From the NCBI GenBank assembly GCA_039105265.1, contig JAPFFF010000013.1, forward strand, positions 3,286,001-3,350,000: a DNA stretch of 64,000 nucleotides, given 5' to 3'. The notes under the pieces are model-generated. The model had not been told where the DNA came from and searched no databases. It saw nothing but the letters and a program-made list of their open reading frames with translations. Shown piece after piece: positions 1-10,074 of the stretch. Source of the DNA: Tritrichomonas musculus. Lineage: Eukaryota > Parabasalia > Tritrichomonadida > Tritrichomonadidae. A program made the translations under genes and the position numbers. Positions within the stretch are counted from its first letter, which is position 1; every line of letters begins with the position of its first letter.

Positions 1-606
1 TTCTTTCAATTGTTTATGACATTTTTTTTCATGATTAAAAACATTCAAATATAATTTACTCATATTAGTTGCTACTTTTCTATTTAAATAAACAAATAAA
101 CTATAAAATATATGCCTAAAATGAGTTCTTTTTTGAGATATAAAATAAAAATAAATTGACAAGGTTTGTTAGGTCCACGCCAAGTCCTGAGTCCACAAAA
201 AGTCCATGAAAAGTGCATTTGTCCCGGACTTTTAACAAGTCTAACAAAAAAAAAAAAAATCTTTCTGATAATTGGGGAAAATCGTAATCATTTTATTATT
301 TTACATCATTATTCTATTATTTTGATATATATAATTACGGAAATTCCAACTTTTCGCCCATATCATTGATATTGAAAATCTTATACTTTTATAGTTAAAA
401 GGCAATTAATTTATTTTGACTAATACTGTTTTATATTTATTTTTATGACTTTGAATAGTGCATTTATATTCACATTTTAAAATATTCATAAAATATAGTT
501 CGATACAATTTTAATTTTCTTTGTTATAAAGTAACTTATAGAACGTTTATTAGTATAAAAAATATTTGCGCTTTCTTGTTTATATGCAAAAGTGCAAAAA
601 AGTTCC

Positions 607-638
<32 letters not shown>

Positions 639-800
639 CTATGAGACGATATAAAGTCAATATTGGCCTTAACCGCCACGGGAAATTATGATTACGATTC
701 TGTTTATGATTTATTTGTCACTTTTTGAGCAAAAACACTTTTTGGGGAAATTTTTAGTATTTGTCACTTTTTTGGCACTTTGAGTGTCGGGAAAAAGTGG
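1..800. other. AT-rich left flank, no gene seen
   Basis: No reading frame with recognisable protein similarity is present. A 30-base T tract lies at 609-638. Around 160-245 a slightly more GC-rich stretch has short inverted words (AAAAGTCC and GGACTTTT). The half-motif CTTTTTGAGC near 722 resembles one arm of the hairpins found at 26.2-26.5 kb. Nothing else can be supported. Confidence 0.6.
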
Positions 801-1077
801 GTTTCAATAGGATTAAGCCGGTTTCACATCACTTTTAGCATTCAAATTTCAAAGACTTTTAGCAATTTTTCTGAAAAAGTGTAAGTAGGTTTCATTCTTT
901 TGATAAAAATTTCAGCTTTTTAAAAGAGGTTTAATAAAAAATTGAAATATAATTGAAATTTATATTGAAATATTCCTTAGAAAAATTGTTATCTTTTTAT
1001 TGAAAATTGAAAGAAACGAAAGAAATATGCATTGAAAAAATTCACAAGAAAATTTTATAATCTCACTTTTAACATTA

Positions 1078-2535
1078 ATGGCAAGCAGCAAGGAATTAAA
1101 AGGTCCAAAAGATATCATAAATCCGTTCAAAGGAGATCTAATCGAACAGATGCTATTCAATCAAATTGTTCAATCACAAGAATTCCAAATGTCAACATCA
1201 TTTGTTGAACAAGTGGGATTAATCTGTCAATGGATGAAAAATGATACAATAAATGTTTCATTTCAGAAAATAGCAGATGTCTTTGGAGTTTCAAGACAGC
1301 TTGTAAGGAAAGATCATCAGAAATTCCTCCGTGGTGAAGGAATAGATGGAAGACCATCAAAACTAAATGATGCCGAGTTGTCACTCCTAGAAAAAGAAAT
1401 TAAAAGATTGCATGCAGAAGAAATATATCCATCTTATGACGACATCATCAAGTTTATTAATGAGAATTTTAGAAAAAATCTATACTCCGATACAGTTAGA
1501 CATTTAATTAGAAATAATTTTAGTTCTCTTTTTAAAAGTGTGCTTGGAGTGCCATTAGAAGACTCACGACTTAATGTTAATATTGAAGATATAGAGAATA
1601 ACATTAATTTATTAAGCAGAAAGGTTAAAGGAATTCCTCTGCAATTTGTATTCAATCTGGACGAAATGGGGCACTCAGATTTTGCAGATGCACAAAGACA
1701 TTCAGTAATAGTTCCTATCAATTACAATAAAACATCTGCTCCTTTTCCAGTTTCAAGAGCCACTAAGCATGCTACATGTCTAGCTTGTATAAATCCTTAC
1801 GGTTTGTTTTGCAAACCTCAATATGTCGTTCAAAGAAGCTCAGTAGATTCAGAAATATTTGACCATTTATCCACAGAATCTTTTCAAATAGTCCATACTG
1901 AAAGTGGATTTATAAATTATGATGCCTTTTCTCATTGGTTTACCTCAGTTTTTTTACCAAAATTGCATGAAACAAGAGAAGCATTTAATTATTTCAGCCC
2001 TGCCTCATTAATTTATGACGGTTTGGGGGCTCATATTAATATCCTTGAAAATATTGATCTTTCAAATGAAAATTTAATTATCTATATATTACCCGCACAT
2101 TCTTCAGAACAAACCCAGCCCCTTGACTTGGGGATATTTGCTACTGCCAAAAGATTCATGTCCAATTATCGTTATAACCACAATCTCACAAGACAAACTA
2201 ATCAAATCATACGCATTCACAATTCATTGATACAGGCTACAACATCGTTGAGTTGCCGAGCATCATTTAGATGTATTGGAATAGATTCTCAAGTTCAATT
2301 TGTAAACATTTCATGTGTTCAAGTTTTTGCAACTTTTAACATTTTATTATGCTCAAGAATAAGGCATTATACAATTGAATACATCGAACATTTGATTCAA
2401 TCTCATTTACCGATTTCACCAAACCAATTATACATTTTCCAGAAAAAAAAGTCGCAAGAAACAAATAAAAGTTATAGAATTCCAATTCCAGCATTCATAA
2501 ACAAGCAAAAAAAGAATAAAAATGATGATAATTGA
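1078..2535 (+). CDS. pogo/Fot-like DDE transposase
   Basis: This is a 485-residue DDE_1-type transposase that would cut and paste its element at the terminal inverted repeats. Residues about 40-145 hold helix-turn-helix DNA-binding segments (around FQKIADVFGVSRQLVRKDH, then a second winged-helix-like part). The catalytic core shows FNLDEMG with D195, LIYDGLGAH with D314, and QPLDLGIF with D350. The third motif is the hallmark of the pogo/Tigger/jerky branch, and the second-to-third spacing gives DD35D, as in fungal Fot elements. The basic tail (residues 445-485) may be a nuclear-localisation region. The ATG follows a run of stops. The frame is uninterrupted, so the enzyme may still be active, although its element is split 3' of the gene: the composite insertion begins within the stop codon's target-repeat word. 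Confidence 0.85.
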   Translation: MASSKELKGPKDIINPFKGDLIEQMLFNQIVQSQEFQMSTSFVEQVGLICQWMKNDTINVSFQKIADVFGVSRQLVRKDHQKFLRGEGIDGRPSKLNDAELSLLEKEIKRLHAEEIYPSYDDIIKFINENFRKNLYSDTVRHLIRNNFSSLFKSVLGVPLEDSRLNVNIEDIENNINLLSRKVKGIPLQFVFNLDEMGHSDFADAQRHSVIVPINYNKTSAPFPVSRATKHATCLACINPYGLFCKPQYVVQRSSVDSEIFDHLSTESFQIVHTESGFINYDAFSHWFTSVFLPKLHETREAFNYFSPASLIYDGLGAHINILENIDLSNENLIIYILPAHSSEQTQPLDLGIFATAKRFMSNYRYNHNLTRQTNQIIRIHNSLIQATTSLSCRASFRCIGIDSQVQFVNISCVQVFATFNILLCSRIRHYTIEYIEHLIQSHLPISPNQLYIFQKKKSQETNKSYRIPIPAFINKQKKNKNDDN

Positions 2536-2541
2536 AATAAT
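2534..2541 (+). repeat. 8-bp target-site duplication, left copy
   Basis: GAAATAAT at 2534-2541 is repeated exactly at 6886-6893, directly outside the palindromic ends of the composite insertion. Eight base pairs is the target-repeat length of hAT, P and Merlin-type transposition, not of Tc1/mariner (TA). The copy overlaps the transposase stop codon (TGA at 2533-2535). Confidence 0.8.
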
Positions 2542-3021
2542 GGCTGAGGAATCGACTATAGGAAAAATCCGGGTCAGGTCAATTTGACCTTATGGCCAAT
2601 ATATTTAACCATGCTTAGAAAACCAATCAAACTTTTTGAACGAAAGTAAACGACTATAATTGAACAATAAGAAACTCGCAATAAATAACAGCAAAACAAG
2701 TTAATTTCCTTCTAACGCCAGATTTTATCATAATCACGTTCTAACTATTCCTCATGCTAAACATTATTCATTCTATTTACTAGCAATTTTATTGAATCAA
2801 ATCATAATTCGCGAAATACAGTACGTTGAGTACAAAAATTACTAAATACAACATATTTAAACCTCGATTTTTATCATACAATCAAATTAAAGATCATTTC
2901 CTTGAAATAATCAGCGTTTAAATACAATCGATGTTTAAATTAAATGATCTTTCATTATATCGTGACAAATCAGCGTTATTGGTATAATGCTTACTAAAGC
3001 ATATTTATCATTTGAAGACAT

Positions 3022-3053
3022 TTTGTACATCAAACACGTGTTTGATGTACAAA
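3022..3053. repeat. Perfect 32-bp palindrome inside element A
   Basis: Positions 3022-3053 read the same on both strands, with CACGTG at the centre. It would extrude as a 16-bp-arm cruciform without a loop. It lies near the middle of element A and could be part of its fold-back structure. Confidence 0.85.
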
Positions 3054-3370
3054 GAATGCTCATTAGATTGCTTATTAATTACTTTTTCTTTAAATTGGTA
3101 TCATATTTATTCCTAGTTTAAATAAACTTACAAATATTAATATTTCTCATGATTTTTTTTAGATATTATAATCATTTTTTGGTGTACGACCAAATAAATT
3201 CTTAATTTTAAATATTTTTCAAAGACAGACAACCATTTATACTCTCAATTACTCATGAAAAAGGATAAATTAGTATAAATATCAACATTAAAACTAATTC
3301 TTTTTTATTAAAAAACAACTTGATTCGTGCACATAAATAAATAGTTGAACTAGAAAAAATCCCATCAAAT

Positions 3371-3591
3371 GGCGAGTTTTCTTGTCTTAATTTGGTAGAT
3401 TATTTACAATTACGAGTTTCTTTGTTATATCTTGCTAAAACATTCACAATTACGAGTTTTTCTTATCTTATCTTGGTAGAATAATTACAATTACGAGTTT
3501 GCTTGTCTTATCTTGCTAGATTGTTTACAATTGTGAGTTTGCTTGTCGTATCTTGCCGTAATATTTGTTAATTACGAATTCGTTCGTCGTA
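3371..3591 (+). repeat. Degenerate 40-41 bp tandem repeat
   Basis: About five and a half copies of a unit containing ACGAGTTT, then a CTTGTCTTATCTTG-like stretch, then TTTACAATT. Copies diverge at many positions. The array ends at the TA where element C was inserted. Confidence 0.75.
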
Positions 3592-3593
3592 TA

Positions 3594-4844
3594 GGGTGTC
3601 CAAAAAAATTTGAGCATCTACATCTGTACAAAAGATATAAAGATAATTTTTGATTTATTAATAACTTTTATTAATAAAATATATATAATATTAAAATTAA
3701 GCAAGAATCTTGTATATTAATTTGAATATGATTCATTTAACTTTGCATCTTTGATTATTGAATTTTTGAGAAAACAATTAAATTTTTTTCATTAGGATTC
3801 ATTTGATGGAGCAAATAAAACATATTTAAAAATGTAAACATATATGTTATATAAAACTAATGAGTAGATTAAATGAATGCATTTGTTTATTGATTTCTGA
3901 ATAAAATTATTGGTATTGTATTCAAAAAAATTTTTTGGAAGCTTCGCAAAATATTTGCAATCTTGTTAGCATGAATAATAAGTAACTGTAAATTTTTTTT
4001 ATTAAATAATATTCTTCATATGACAAATAAATTATATATATAAAACTACGTCCTTTTATTTTGCCAAAATAATAATAATTGGCGATTTTTTTAAATTTTG
4101 GCATTTTTGAACAAAATTGAATTTTGTTGACCTTCAAGAACAAATAAATAATTGCATGAAGATATGATCTTTATAATTTAAATTTCACATCTTACTGATT
4201 GTAAATTCGGAATAGTTTTATTTTAATATTAATATTTGAGCTGGGAAAATTGCGAAAAAATCTGATTTCGTTTCACTTTTAGAGAGAAAAATAGCAGACA
4301 TTAAAAAGTGAATAAAATCAAATTTTCACAATCCAATATTCTACCCAAACAAAGCATATGACTTTTTTTAATTCTTAATTGTGCAACAAATAATTCCCTT
4401 TTTTTGAAAATTGATTATCTTTATGTCTCGTTGATTAATAGATCGATCATCAATTTACGAGTGATTCAATTCAGAAAAATATATAATGAACTTTTCTTAA
4501 CCTTTTAATCATCAAGTGGGCTTGATAACTTATTTATAAAGAAATAATATAATATAGTTAATTCCATTAATTATTTTAATATATATTGATCAGCTCCATG
4601 GATATTCTAAACATAAATATATCAAAAATACTTAAGTCACCAATAAAAAAAATAATAAATACGTTTATATTTTCTATACGTTTATGTTTTTACCATAAAT
4701 TACAGTTCGTAATTATTGACACATTTAATATCTGGAATATTTTTTAATAGCACAATAAAAACAACATTTGAACTTTATTTTAAAAAGAAAAAAAATAATT
4801 TTCATTTATCACAAATCGAGATGCTCAAATTTTTTTGGACACCC
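3594..4844. mobile_element. Mariner-like non-autonomous element C
   Basis: A 26-bp perfect terminal inverted repeat begins GGGTGTCCAAAAAAATTTG at 3594 and ends at 4844. TA flanks both sides (3592-3593 and 4845-4846). The end sequence resembles mariner-family termini. The 1251-bp interior has no transposase frame; the longest frame (73 codons, minus strand) resembles nothing known to me. It is inserted inside element A, so it is younger than A. Confidence 0.9.
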
Positions 4845-5013
4845 TATATATTGTTTGAATTAATGCGTTCCTGCATTCGTTCTTATTAGTTTTGTGTTTC
4901 CACAATTGAAGATAAATGGCGTTTACTTTCGTTCAAAAAGTTTGATTGGTTTTCTAAGCATGGTTAAATATATTGGCCATAAGGTCAAATTGACCTGACC
5001 TGGATTTTTCCTA

Positions 5014-6866
5014 CAGTAACTGTTTTGAGACTGGAGTGTATTCAAAAAGGCTGGAGTGAAGTTAAAAATTCATTCAAAAAAAAGTGATGATAAAAAAACG
5101 ATCTTTTTGAAAAAGTTTAAATTGAAAGAAAAACTCTTGTTTTTACTCCAAGGTATTTTCAGAGCAATACGATTAAAAAGTATTCAATTTTACTAATAAT
5201 TTTTATACAATTTGAAAATTCAATGAATATTTGTTTTGGTCTACAGTAGTGTTTCATAATCCAAAAACGTTGCGAAAATAAAAAATCGACTTTTTAAAAA
5301 TAACAATCCAAATAACAATTCAAAAAATAAATAAAATTTTCTATTCAAGCATTCAAAAAGTTATCGGATTATTCAATAAAGGTTCGAAAATAAAAAATCT
5401 ACTTTTTGAAAAAAAACTTCTCAAATTTATCATTTATTTTTGATTTTCTTTGAAAAAGTTTATATCTTTTCAGAAAGATTAGATTCAAAAAGTGGATTTT
5501 TTTAGTTAAAAAACATTTTCCAATTTTGAAACACTACTGTACCATTTTTTATTACTTGACGAACTTGTATAGAAGCAGCAACACACGATTACAAAATAGC
5601 AATACAACAGGATAAGCTAACAATTACAAAACAACTTCTTGGAACAGCACAAATTTAACAGAATTGATGAATATCTTACTTTCCAGTCTTTAGTTTTCAG
5701 ACTCAGCGGAAATTCTTGATTCACTCTTAATTAAAAACCTCGATAAGATAAAGGAATGTGATGATTATTTTGTTATTGGACAAGCAATTTAGCCGTAAAA
5801 ATTGATGCATATCTTACATTCCAGTTTTTAGCTATTTTTATGGCAAGATAGTAATGGAAATTATTTTCTAAAAGAAGGTTAATAAAAAAATAAACACTAA
5901 ATTTAGCTAAAAAATTTTTTTATTAAATTTTACATTGTGAAATCTGTTAAAAATAGTAGCTTTTCGTTTTAAAAAAAGAGCCTATCTCTAATATTACTAG
6001 AATTAGCATAAATAAGCTCATTTGCCATAAATTATACTATGTTGAGGACAAAACCTGATTTCTTTTTCATTTTATATAATCTTTACTTTTTGTATATACA
6101 ATGTAATTACACAGGACGATAGAAATTACATATGTAAATACATATGTAATTTTCGGTTAATTTTTTTATTTGAGAAATACTTTTATCTTCAAAAATTTAT
6201 TCAATTAAAATAAAAAAAGCATGAAAATAAAGTAGAAATAATTTTTATTCATTTATTATTGCTAATAAATTATTAAAACTTTGTTATTTCTTTGATCATT
6301 CTTTTGATGGTGTAAAATGACACTTTAATTTTATAATAAAATTCTGATTTTATTTGGACTTATTATGATTAGCCAAATCGTTTTGATTTATTTATTCGAT
6401 GTATTTGAATTATTTGATAATAGTACCGATGTACAAAACCTTTTTTTCTATGATATTTTGCTTGTAATTATTTCTATCAGATATAATCATCTGTGATAAC
6501 ATGGTTTTTTGATCAAAATCATCAAGAGTTAATGAAAAATAGTTTTTATTTTTAGATTATGAATAAAAATATTGTTTTAAACATAAATAACTGATTTACA
6601 TCAAAACTTTTGGTTTTATAAAAAGTTACGTTAAAATGTTACGTTAATAAAAAATGTGATGTAAAAAAGTAAAGATTAATTTTATATGAAACTTTTTGAT
6701 AAGTTAATCTTCTTTTATTCTTTTCTCTATAAAACATATTAATTTTGATAATAAAATTCATTCATATTACTAAAAATACTGTTTAATAATAAAAATTTTG
6801 ATCATTCAATTTATTTTCAGTTCACTCCAGGGAAATTGAGAGACTCTGGACTCAAAACAGTTACTG
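5014..6866. mobile_element. Tc1/pogo-like non-autonomous element B
   Basis: The ends are inverted repeats: CAGTAACTGTTTTGAG at 5014-5029 matches the reverse complement of 6851-6866, and a second shared word, GGAGTGAA, lies further in on each side. TA flanks both ends (5012-5013 and 6867-6868), the left one shared with element A. CAGT termini with TA target repeats are typical of pogo and Tc1-type elements. No intact frame is present. A stretch near 5690-5790 looks faintly protein-coding but is broken. It hosts element D. Confidence 0.85.
5244..5539. mobile_element. 296-bp MITE D inside element B
   Basis: CAGTAGTGTTTCA at 5244-5256 is the exact reverse complement of 5527-5539, with TA on both sides (5242-5243 and 5540-5541). 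The interior is AT-rich and includes a direct repeat around AAAATAAAAAATC. It is too short to encode anything and is the innermost layer of the right half of the nest. Confidence 0.88.
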
Positions 6867-6885
6867 TATAGTCGATTCCTCAGCC

Positions 6886-6893
6886 GAAATAAT
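6886..6893 (+). repeat. 8-bp target-site duplication, right copy
   Basis: GAAATAAT, identical to 2534-2541, directly abuts the right end of the palindromic composite insertion. Confidence 0.8.
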
Positions 6894-6924
6894 GATTTAT
6901 TACATCTTAATTAAAAACCTAAAT

Positions 6925-6992
6925 TTTTAATTTATTTTTATTATTAATTTATTTTTATTATTAATTTATTTTTATTATTAATTTTATTATTA
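6925..6992 (+). repeat. AT-rich 21-bp tandem repeat
   Basis: About three copies of a TTAATTTATTTTTATTATT-like unit in the 3' part of the outer transposon. It is low-complexity sequence with no coding content. Confidence 0.7.
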
Positions 6993-7410
6993 TAATTCAC
7001 TTTATTTTATACAGCTGTTGAACTACTTTGGATGATCTAATAAAGAATATTATTAAAACTTTTTTCTCAATTCTTCAAATTAATAGCTTTGCCGCAATTG
7101 AATAAAGATTTCAAGTGTTTTAAACTATAAAATAGCCAATCTATCGAAAAAAAAATAATCAAATCGAATATCATATTCTTCAATTTTTGTAAAAAAGTTA
7201 TCAAAATGCTATTTATATGCATTACAAGCCAATTTAAAGATCGTTTTGTAATAATAATCAGTTTTTTTTTAAAAAAATTTAATTCTTTTGAATTTTTAAA
7301 GTTTTTTATTCAATTTTTAAAAAAGTATTGAATTTAAATTGAATATTTGAATTAAAAATGTGATATGAAACCCACTTATTCCTATTGAAACTCTTACCAA
7401 AATATTTTTT

Positions 7411-10062
7411 TCACCAAAAAAGTGAAGTTATATTTCCTATAAATTTTTTAAGCAAACTTTCATTTTTACTCTGATTATTTTGATTTTCATTTTTACTCTG
7501 ATTGTCTTGATTTGCATTGTTTTGATTCTGATTGTTTTGATTTGCATTGTTTTGATTCTGATTGTTTTGATTTGCATTGTTTTGATTCTGATTGTTTTGA
7601 TTTGCATTGTTTTGATTCTGATTGTTTTGATTTGCATTGTTTTGATTCTGATTGTTTTGATTTGCATTGTTTTGATTCTGATTGTTTTGATTTGCATTGT
7701 TTTGATTCTGATTGTCTTTTTGTTTGTTATAATAAGTCAGATAAAACACATCTCTTCTGTCACAATTTGGGAAATGCAACAATTCACCTTCATTTATTTT
7801 GAATTTGATGTTATTGCTCTCTTTTTTAAGTTTTTCCACGAATTCAAGTAATTTATTTATATTCATTTCAAGCTTAGCGAACTCTAGGAGATCCTTACTA
7901 TCTCTTGTTAAAAGGACATTTTCCATTTCTGAAACCCATTTCATATTATTATTTTGATCATTTTCATCATCAAATATCAAGCAAACGAAATTGGATCCGA
8001 TTATTTTTCTAGCTTGTTTAATAAGATTTTCAGCGCCGCTAGCATTTGTTATGAGTTTAAGAGCAGCATACTTCTTCTTTTTAATTAGAGCAACTGCATC
8101 TTCAACATTATCTTTATGATATACGTTAACTTCCATTTCTTTTGATATTTTTTTCAAGAATTGCGAATCTACCTTATCATCTTTCCAAAGGACGTAATGA
8201 TCTGTGCGCATAACTGTAAATGAATAGCATGGAATTATTTGGCAACTGTTGGGAAGAACGTATTCATTTGCATATATTATGCTTTGGTCTTTATCTTTTT
8301 CTAAAATTGGCAAAAATTTGCGTTTACTTCCAACAAGTGCATGATTGGCTCCGAAGTTTTCTACAATGTCATCATCAATCTTTTTACCATAATATGAAAG
8401 TTTTTTATAATCTTCTACTTGTTCATACAAGTCTTTTACTTTATCTTCATAGTAAATTACCCTACAACCCAAAAGATTTGCTTTTTCAGTAACTCTCAAA
8501 ATCGTATTTTTTTTCTCTTTTCCATACAGTGCCGCATAAAATGCATTATCAGTTGAGTAGATTCCTTTTCCATAAAACCCTGCATCTGTCACTTTTTTCC
8601 CTTTCATGTCATCTTTCGCTGGATTTAAGAAGTGTGAGTTGGCTATCTTTGAATGGTTGCCAATGTCAGAGCCATGGTAAAGACTTCCTTCATGAACTTT
8701 TTCTGGGGGTATTTGGCCTTTGATTTCATAATATTCATCTAAATATTTGGATGCAATACCACTTAGTCCAACAACAATCAATTCATATGGATTATCTTCA
8801 AGGTCTTTACGAAGTTGTGCATCTAATTCATCATATAATTTTTTATTTGAAAGGATATGCTTAAAGTTTTTATTATTATCCTTTTTCTTCATAATTTCGT
8901 TAATGATTTCTTTCTCCATTTTACTACTTTCTTCATCACTGACATTCATTAGAACTTTTAATTGATTCATCGATCTCTTGTTGATACTTTCTTGAATTGC
9001 TCCTTTGGGGACGTTAGATTTTAGAGAAATTACTGGTTCCTCACCAAAATTTCCAATAAGAGCCGTATCTTTAATTGTGGTTTCAAGCTTTCCTTTAACA
9101 TTGTTTATATATGCTTTATGGCTTTCTTCTATTTCATCATGTTCCAAATCTACAGATGAAAAAAGTAAAATTTTGAAAATGGTTGAATCACCTTCATTAT
9201 CTTCAAACCCGAGAAATCCTACATCTTCACCAAGAGCTTCTTCCAGCTTATCTGGATCAAGGTTTTCAGGAGATGAGTTAATATTTACTGATATGCTTGG
9301 AACTAAATCTTGAACTACTGTCGGAACTGTTACTTCTTTTTCACTTATTGATAATGAATCATGAGCTTGGCTACCAGTACTTTCTTTTGTTTCAAAAGGA
9401 ATATTAAATATTTTTTTAACATAATTCTTTTTTGTTTCTTCTATATATTTTTGCTTTTCTTCATTATTTAATTTATTTGAAATTAAAGACTCATTATAAT
9501 GTTGTGTACATAAAAATGTTCCATTAACATTTGTAAAGTCATCTACTTTAGCATCATCAGGGGGTTCACAATTGCATTTTGTACATCTTATGCATTTTTT
9601 GTGATATGGACACTGTGAATAATAAACGCATTCTTTTTTTGTAATAATTTGTCCACATAATGTGCAAACTGCCTGGAAATCAAGATCACGAGCAACAGTA
9701 TTAACAGCTGATAAAACACTATTATAATCATTTTGCCCTTCAATATAATGCGCACATACAAAAAAACATTTTCCGACACTTCTTATTTCTTGAGTTTTTT
9801 TAATAATGATTCTATCATTGCTTTGATTTTGCTTGGCACTAATGGTATAGCTATCAATCCTTTTAGTCCAAAATTCCGAATGGTTATAGTAAATGTTTGT
9901 TGAGGAACAAAGAAACATTATTCGATTTTGCGATATGAAGTTTTCTTCTTCGTTAGTAGCATTCCAGTCACCTTCATAATGTGCACGGGCTCCTTCCTGA
10001 GTTAATATAGCCGAGCCAGTCGAAACTTGTGCAATTGGTTGGATAAAATATTGAAAATCCAT
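7411..10062 (-). CDS. LIM domain / PARP-like ADP-ribosyltransferase with NQNN repeats
   Basis: An 883-residue multidomain protein. Residues 133-188 fit the LIM zinc-finger consensus exactly (C-X2-C-X17-H-X2-C-X2-C-X2-C-X21-C-X2-H), a protein-binding module. Residues about 455-625 look like a PARP catalytic domain: LYHGS with H463, GFYGKGIYST with Y502, and ANEYVLPNSC with E600 give an H-Y-E triad as in true polymerising PARPs, so poly(ADP-ribosyl)ation from NAD is plausible. A conserved-looking region (about 625-760) of unknown fold follows. The tail is Asn/Gln-rich, NQNNANQNNQ repeated seven times. ATG at 10060-10062 has an initiator-like TCACTTT just upstream. No membrane segments are seen. 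Domain names are from motif reading; the polymerase rather than mono-transferase assignment is inference. Confidence 0.8.
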   Translation of the reverse strand: MDFQYFIQPIAQVSTGSAILTQEGARAHYEGDWNATNEEENFISQNRIMFLCSSTNIYYNHSEFWTKRIDSYTISAKQNQSNDRIIIKKTQEIRSVGKCFFVCAHYIEGQNDYNSVLSAVNTVARDLDFQAVCTLCGQIITKKECVYYSQCPYHKKCIRCTKCNCEPPDDAKVDDFTNVNGTFLCTQHYNESLISNKLNNEEKQKYIEETKKNYVKKIFNIPFETKESTGSQAHDSLSISEKEVTVPTVVQDLVPSISVNINSSPENLDPDKLEEALGEDVGFLGFEDNEGDSTIFKILLFSSVDLEHDEIEESHKAYINNVKGKLETTIKDTALIGNFGEEPVISLKSNVPKGAIQESINKRSMNQLKVLMNVSDEESSKMEKEIINEIMKKKDNNKNFKHILSNKKLYDELDAQLRKDLEDNPYELIVVGLSGIASKYLDEYYEIKGQIPPEKVHEGSLYHGSDIGNHSKIANSHFLNPAKDDMKGKKVTDAGFYGKGIYSTDNAFYAALYGKEKKNTILRVTEKANLLGCRVIYYEDKVKDLYEQVEDYKKLSYYGKKIDDDIVENFGANHALVGSKRKFLPILEKDKDQSIIYANEYVLPNSCQIIPCYSFTVMRTDHYVLWKDDKVDSQFLKKISKEMEVNVYHKDNVEDAVALIKKKKYAALKLITNASGAENLIKQARKIIGSNFVCLIFDDENDQNNNMKWVSEMENVLLTRDSKDLLEFAKLEMNINKLLEFVEKLKKESNNIKFKINEGELLHFPNCDRRDVFYLTYYNKQKDNQNQNNANQNNQNQNNANQNNQNQNNANQNNQNQNNANQNNQNQNNANQNNQNQNNANQNNQNQNNANQDNQSKNENQNNQSKNESLLKKFIGNITSLFW
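7501..7710 (-). repeat. Seven perfect 30-bp coding tandem repeats
   Basis: Seven consecutive 30-bp copies (plus-strand unit starts ATTGTTTTGATTTGCATTG) encode NQNNANQNNQ. Six are identical and the first differs at one base. This homogeneity implies very recent expansion or ongoing slippage. The number of copies is likely to vary between strains. Confidence 0.95.
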
Positions 10063-10067
10063 TTTAC

Positions 10068-10074
10068 AAAGTGA
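10068..10074 (-). promoter_or_regulatory. Putative initiator (Inr) of the LIM-ART gene
   Basis: On the minus strand TCACTTT lies 5 nt before the ATG. Trichomonad genes are known to start transcription at TCA-Py-(T/A) initiators a few bases upstream of the start codon. The match is short and rests on position plus motif only. Confidence 0.4.

Larger units (their letters stand above)
2561..5011. mobile_element. Non-autonomous TA-flanked element A, 91-bp inverted repeats
   Basis: 2561-2651 and 4921-5011 are inverted repeats of 91 bp with a single mismatch, beginning GGAAAAATCC. TA flanks both ends (2559-2560 and 5012-5013), the signature of the Tc1/mariner superfamily. There is no transposase frame, so this is a long-arm, MITE-like element. 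Inside are a perfect 32-bp palindrome at 3022-3053 centred on CACGTG, about five copies of a 40-41 bp degenerate tandem repeat (3371-3591, each with ACGAGTTT), and a further element inserted at 3594-4844. Without that passenger it would be about 1.2 kb. The near-identity of its arms suggests recent activity. Confidence 0.88.
2542..6885. mobile_element. Composite insertion with 19-bp perfect terminal repeats
   Basis: 2542-2560 (GGCTGAGGAATCGACTATA) and 6867-6885 are perfect inverted repeats, flanked by the 8-bp direct repeat GAAATAAT. The interior is accounted for almost entirely by two TA-flanked elements placed end to end, 2561-5011 and 5014-6866. Taking those out leaves a palindrome of about 36 bp whose centre is TATA. 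Either a tiny hairpin-like or internally deleted element landed first and supplied TA targets, or the TA elements filled an element whose own interior has gone. No transposase for this layer is visible. Confidence 0.7.
801..7391 (+). mobile_element. Outer DDE DNA transposon, carrying nested insertions
   Basis: Imperfect terminal inverted repeats bound this segment: 801-832 (starting GTTTCAATAGG) matches the reverse complement of 7360-7391 at about 28 of 32 positions. Between them lies a complete transposase frame (1078-2535), followed by a composite insertion (2542-6885) and then the resumed 3' part (6894-7391). Removing the insertions leaves an element of about 2.2 kb, the usual size of a Tc1/mariner-pogo element. 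No clear TA target repeat is visible at the outer ends, so the exact termini are uncertain. The right end lies only about 20 bp past the stop codon of the LIM-ART gene, so the insertion is in that gene's 3' flank. Confidence 0.7.

Noticed and set aside
1157-1721. Minus-strand frames inside the transposase
   Set aside because: Shadow frames of a strongly supported plus-strand gene.
7480-7851. Plus-strand repetitive frames across the 30-bp repeats, or a CRISPR-like array
   Set aside because: They are the reverse complement of the Asn/Gln tail of the LIM-ART protein. There are no spacers between repeats and the organism is a eukaryote.
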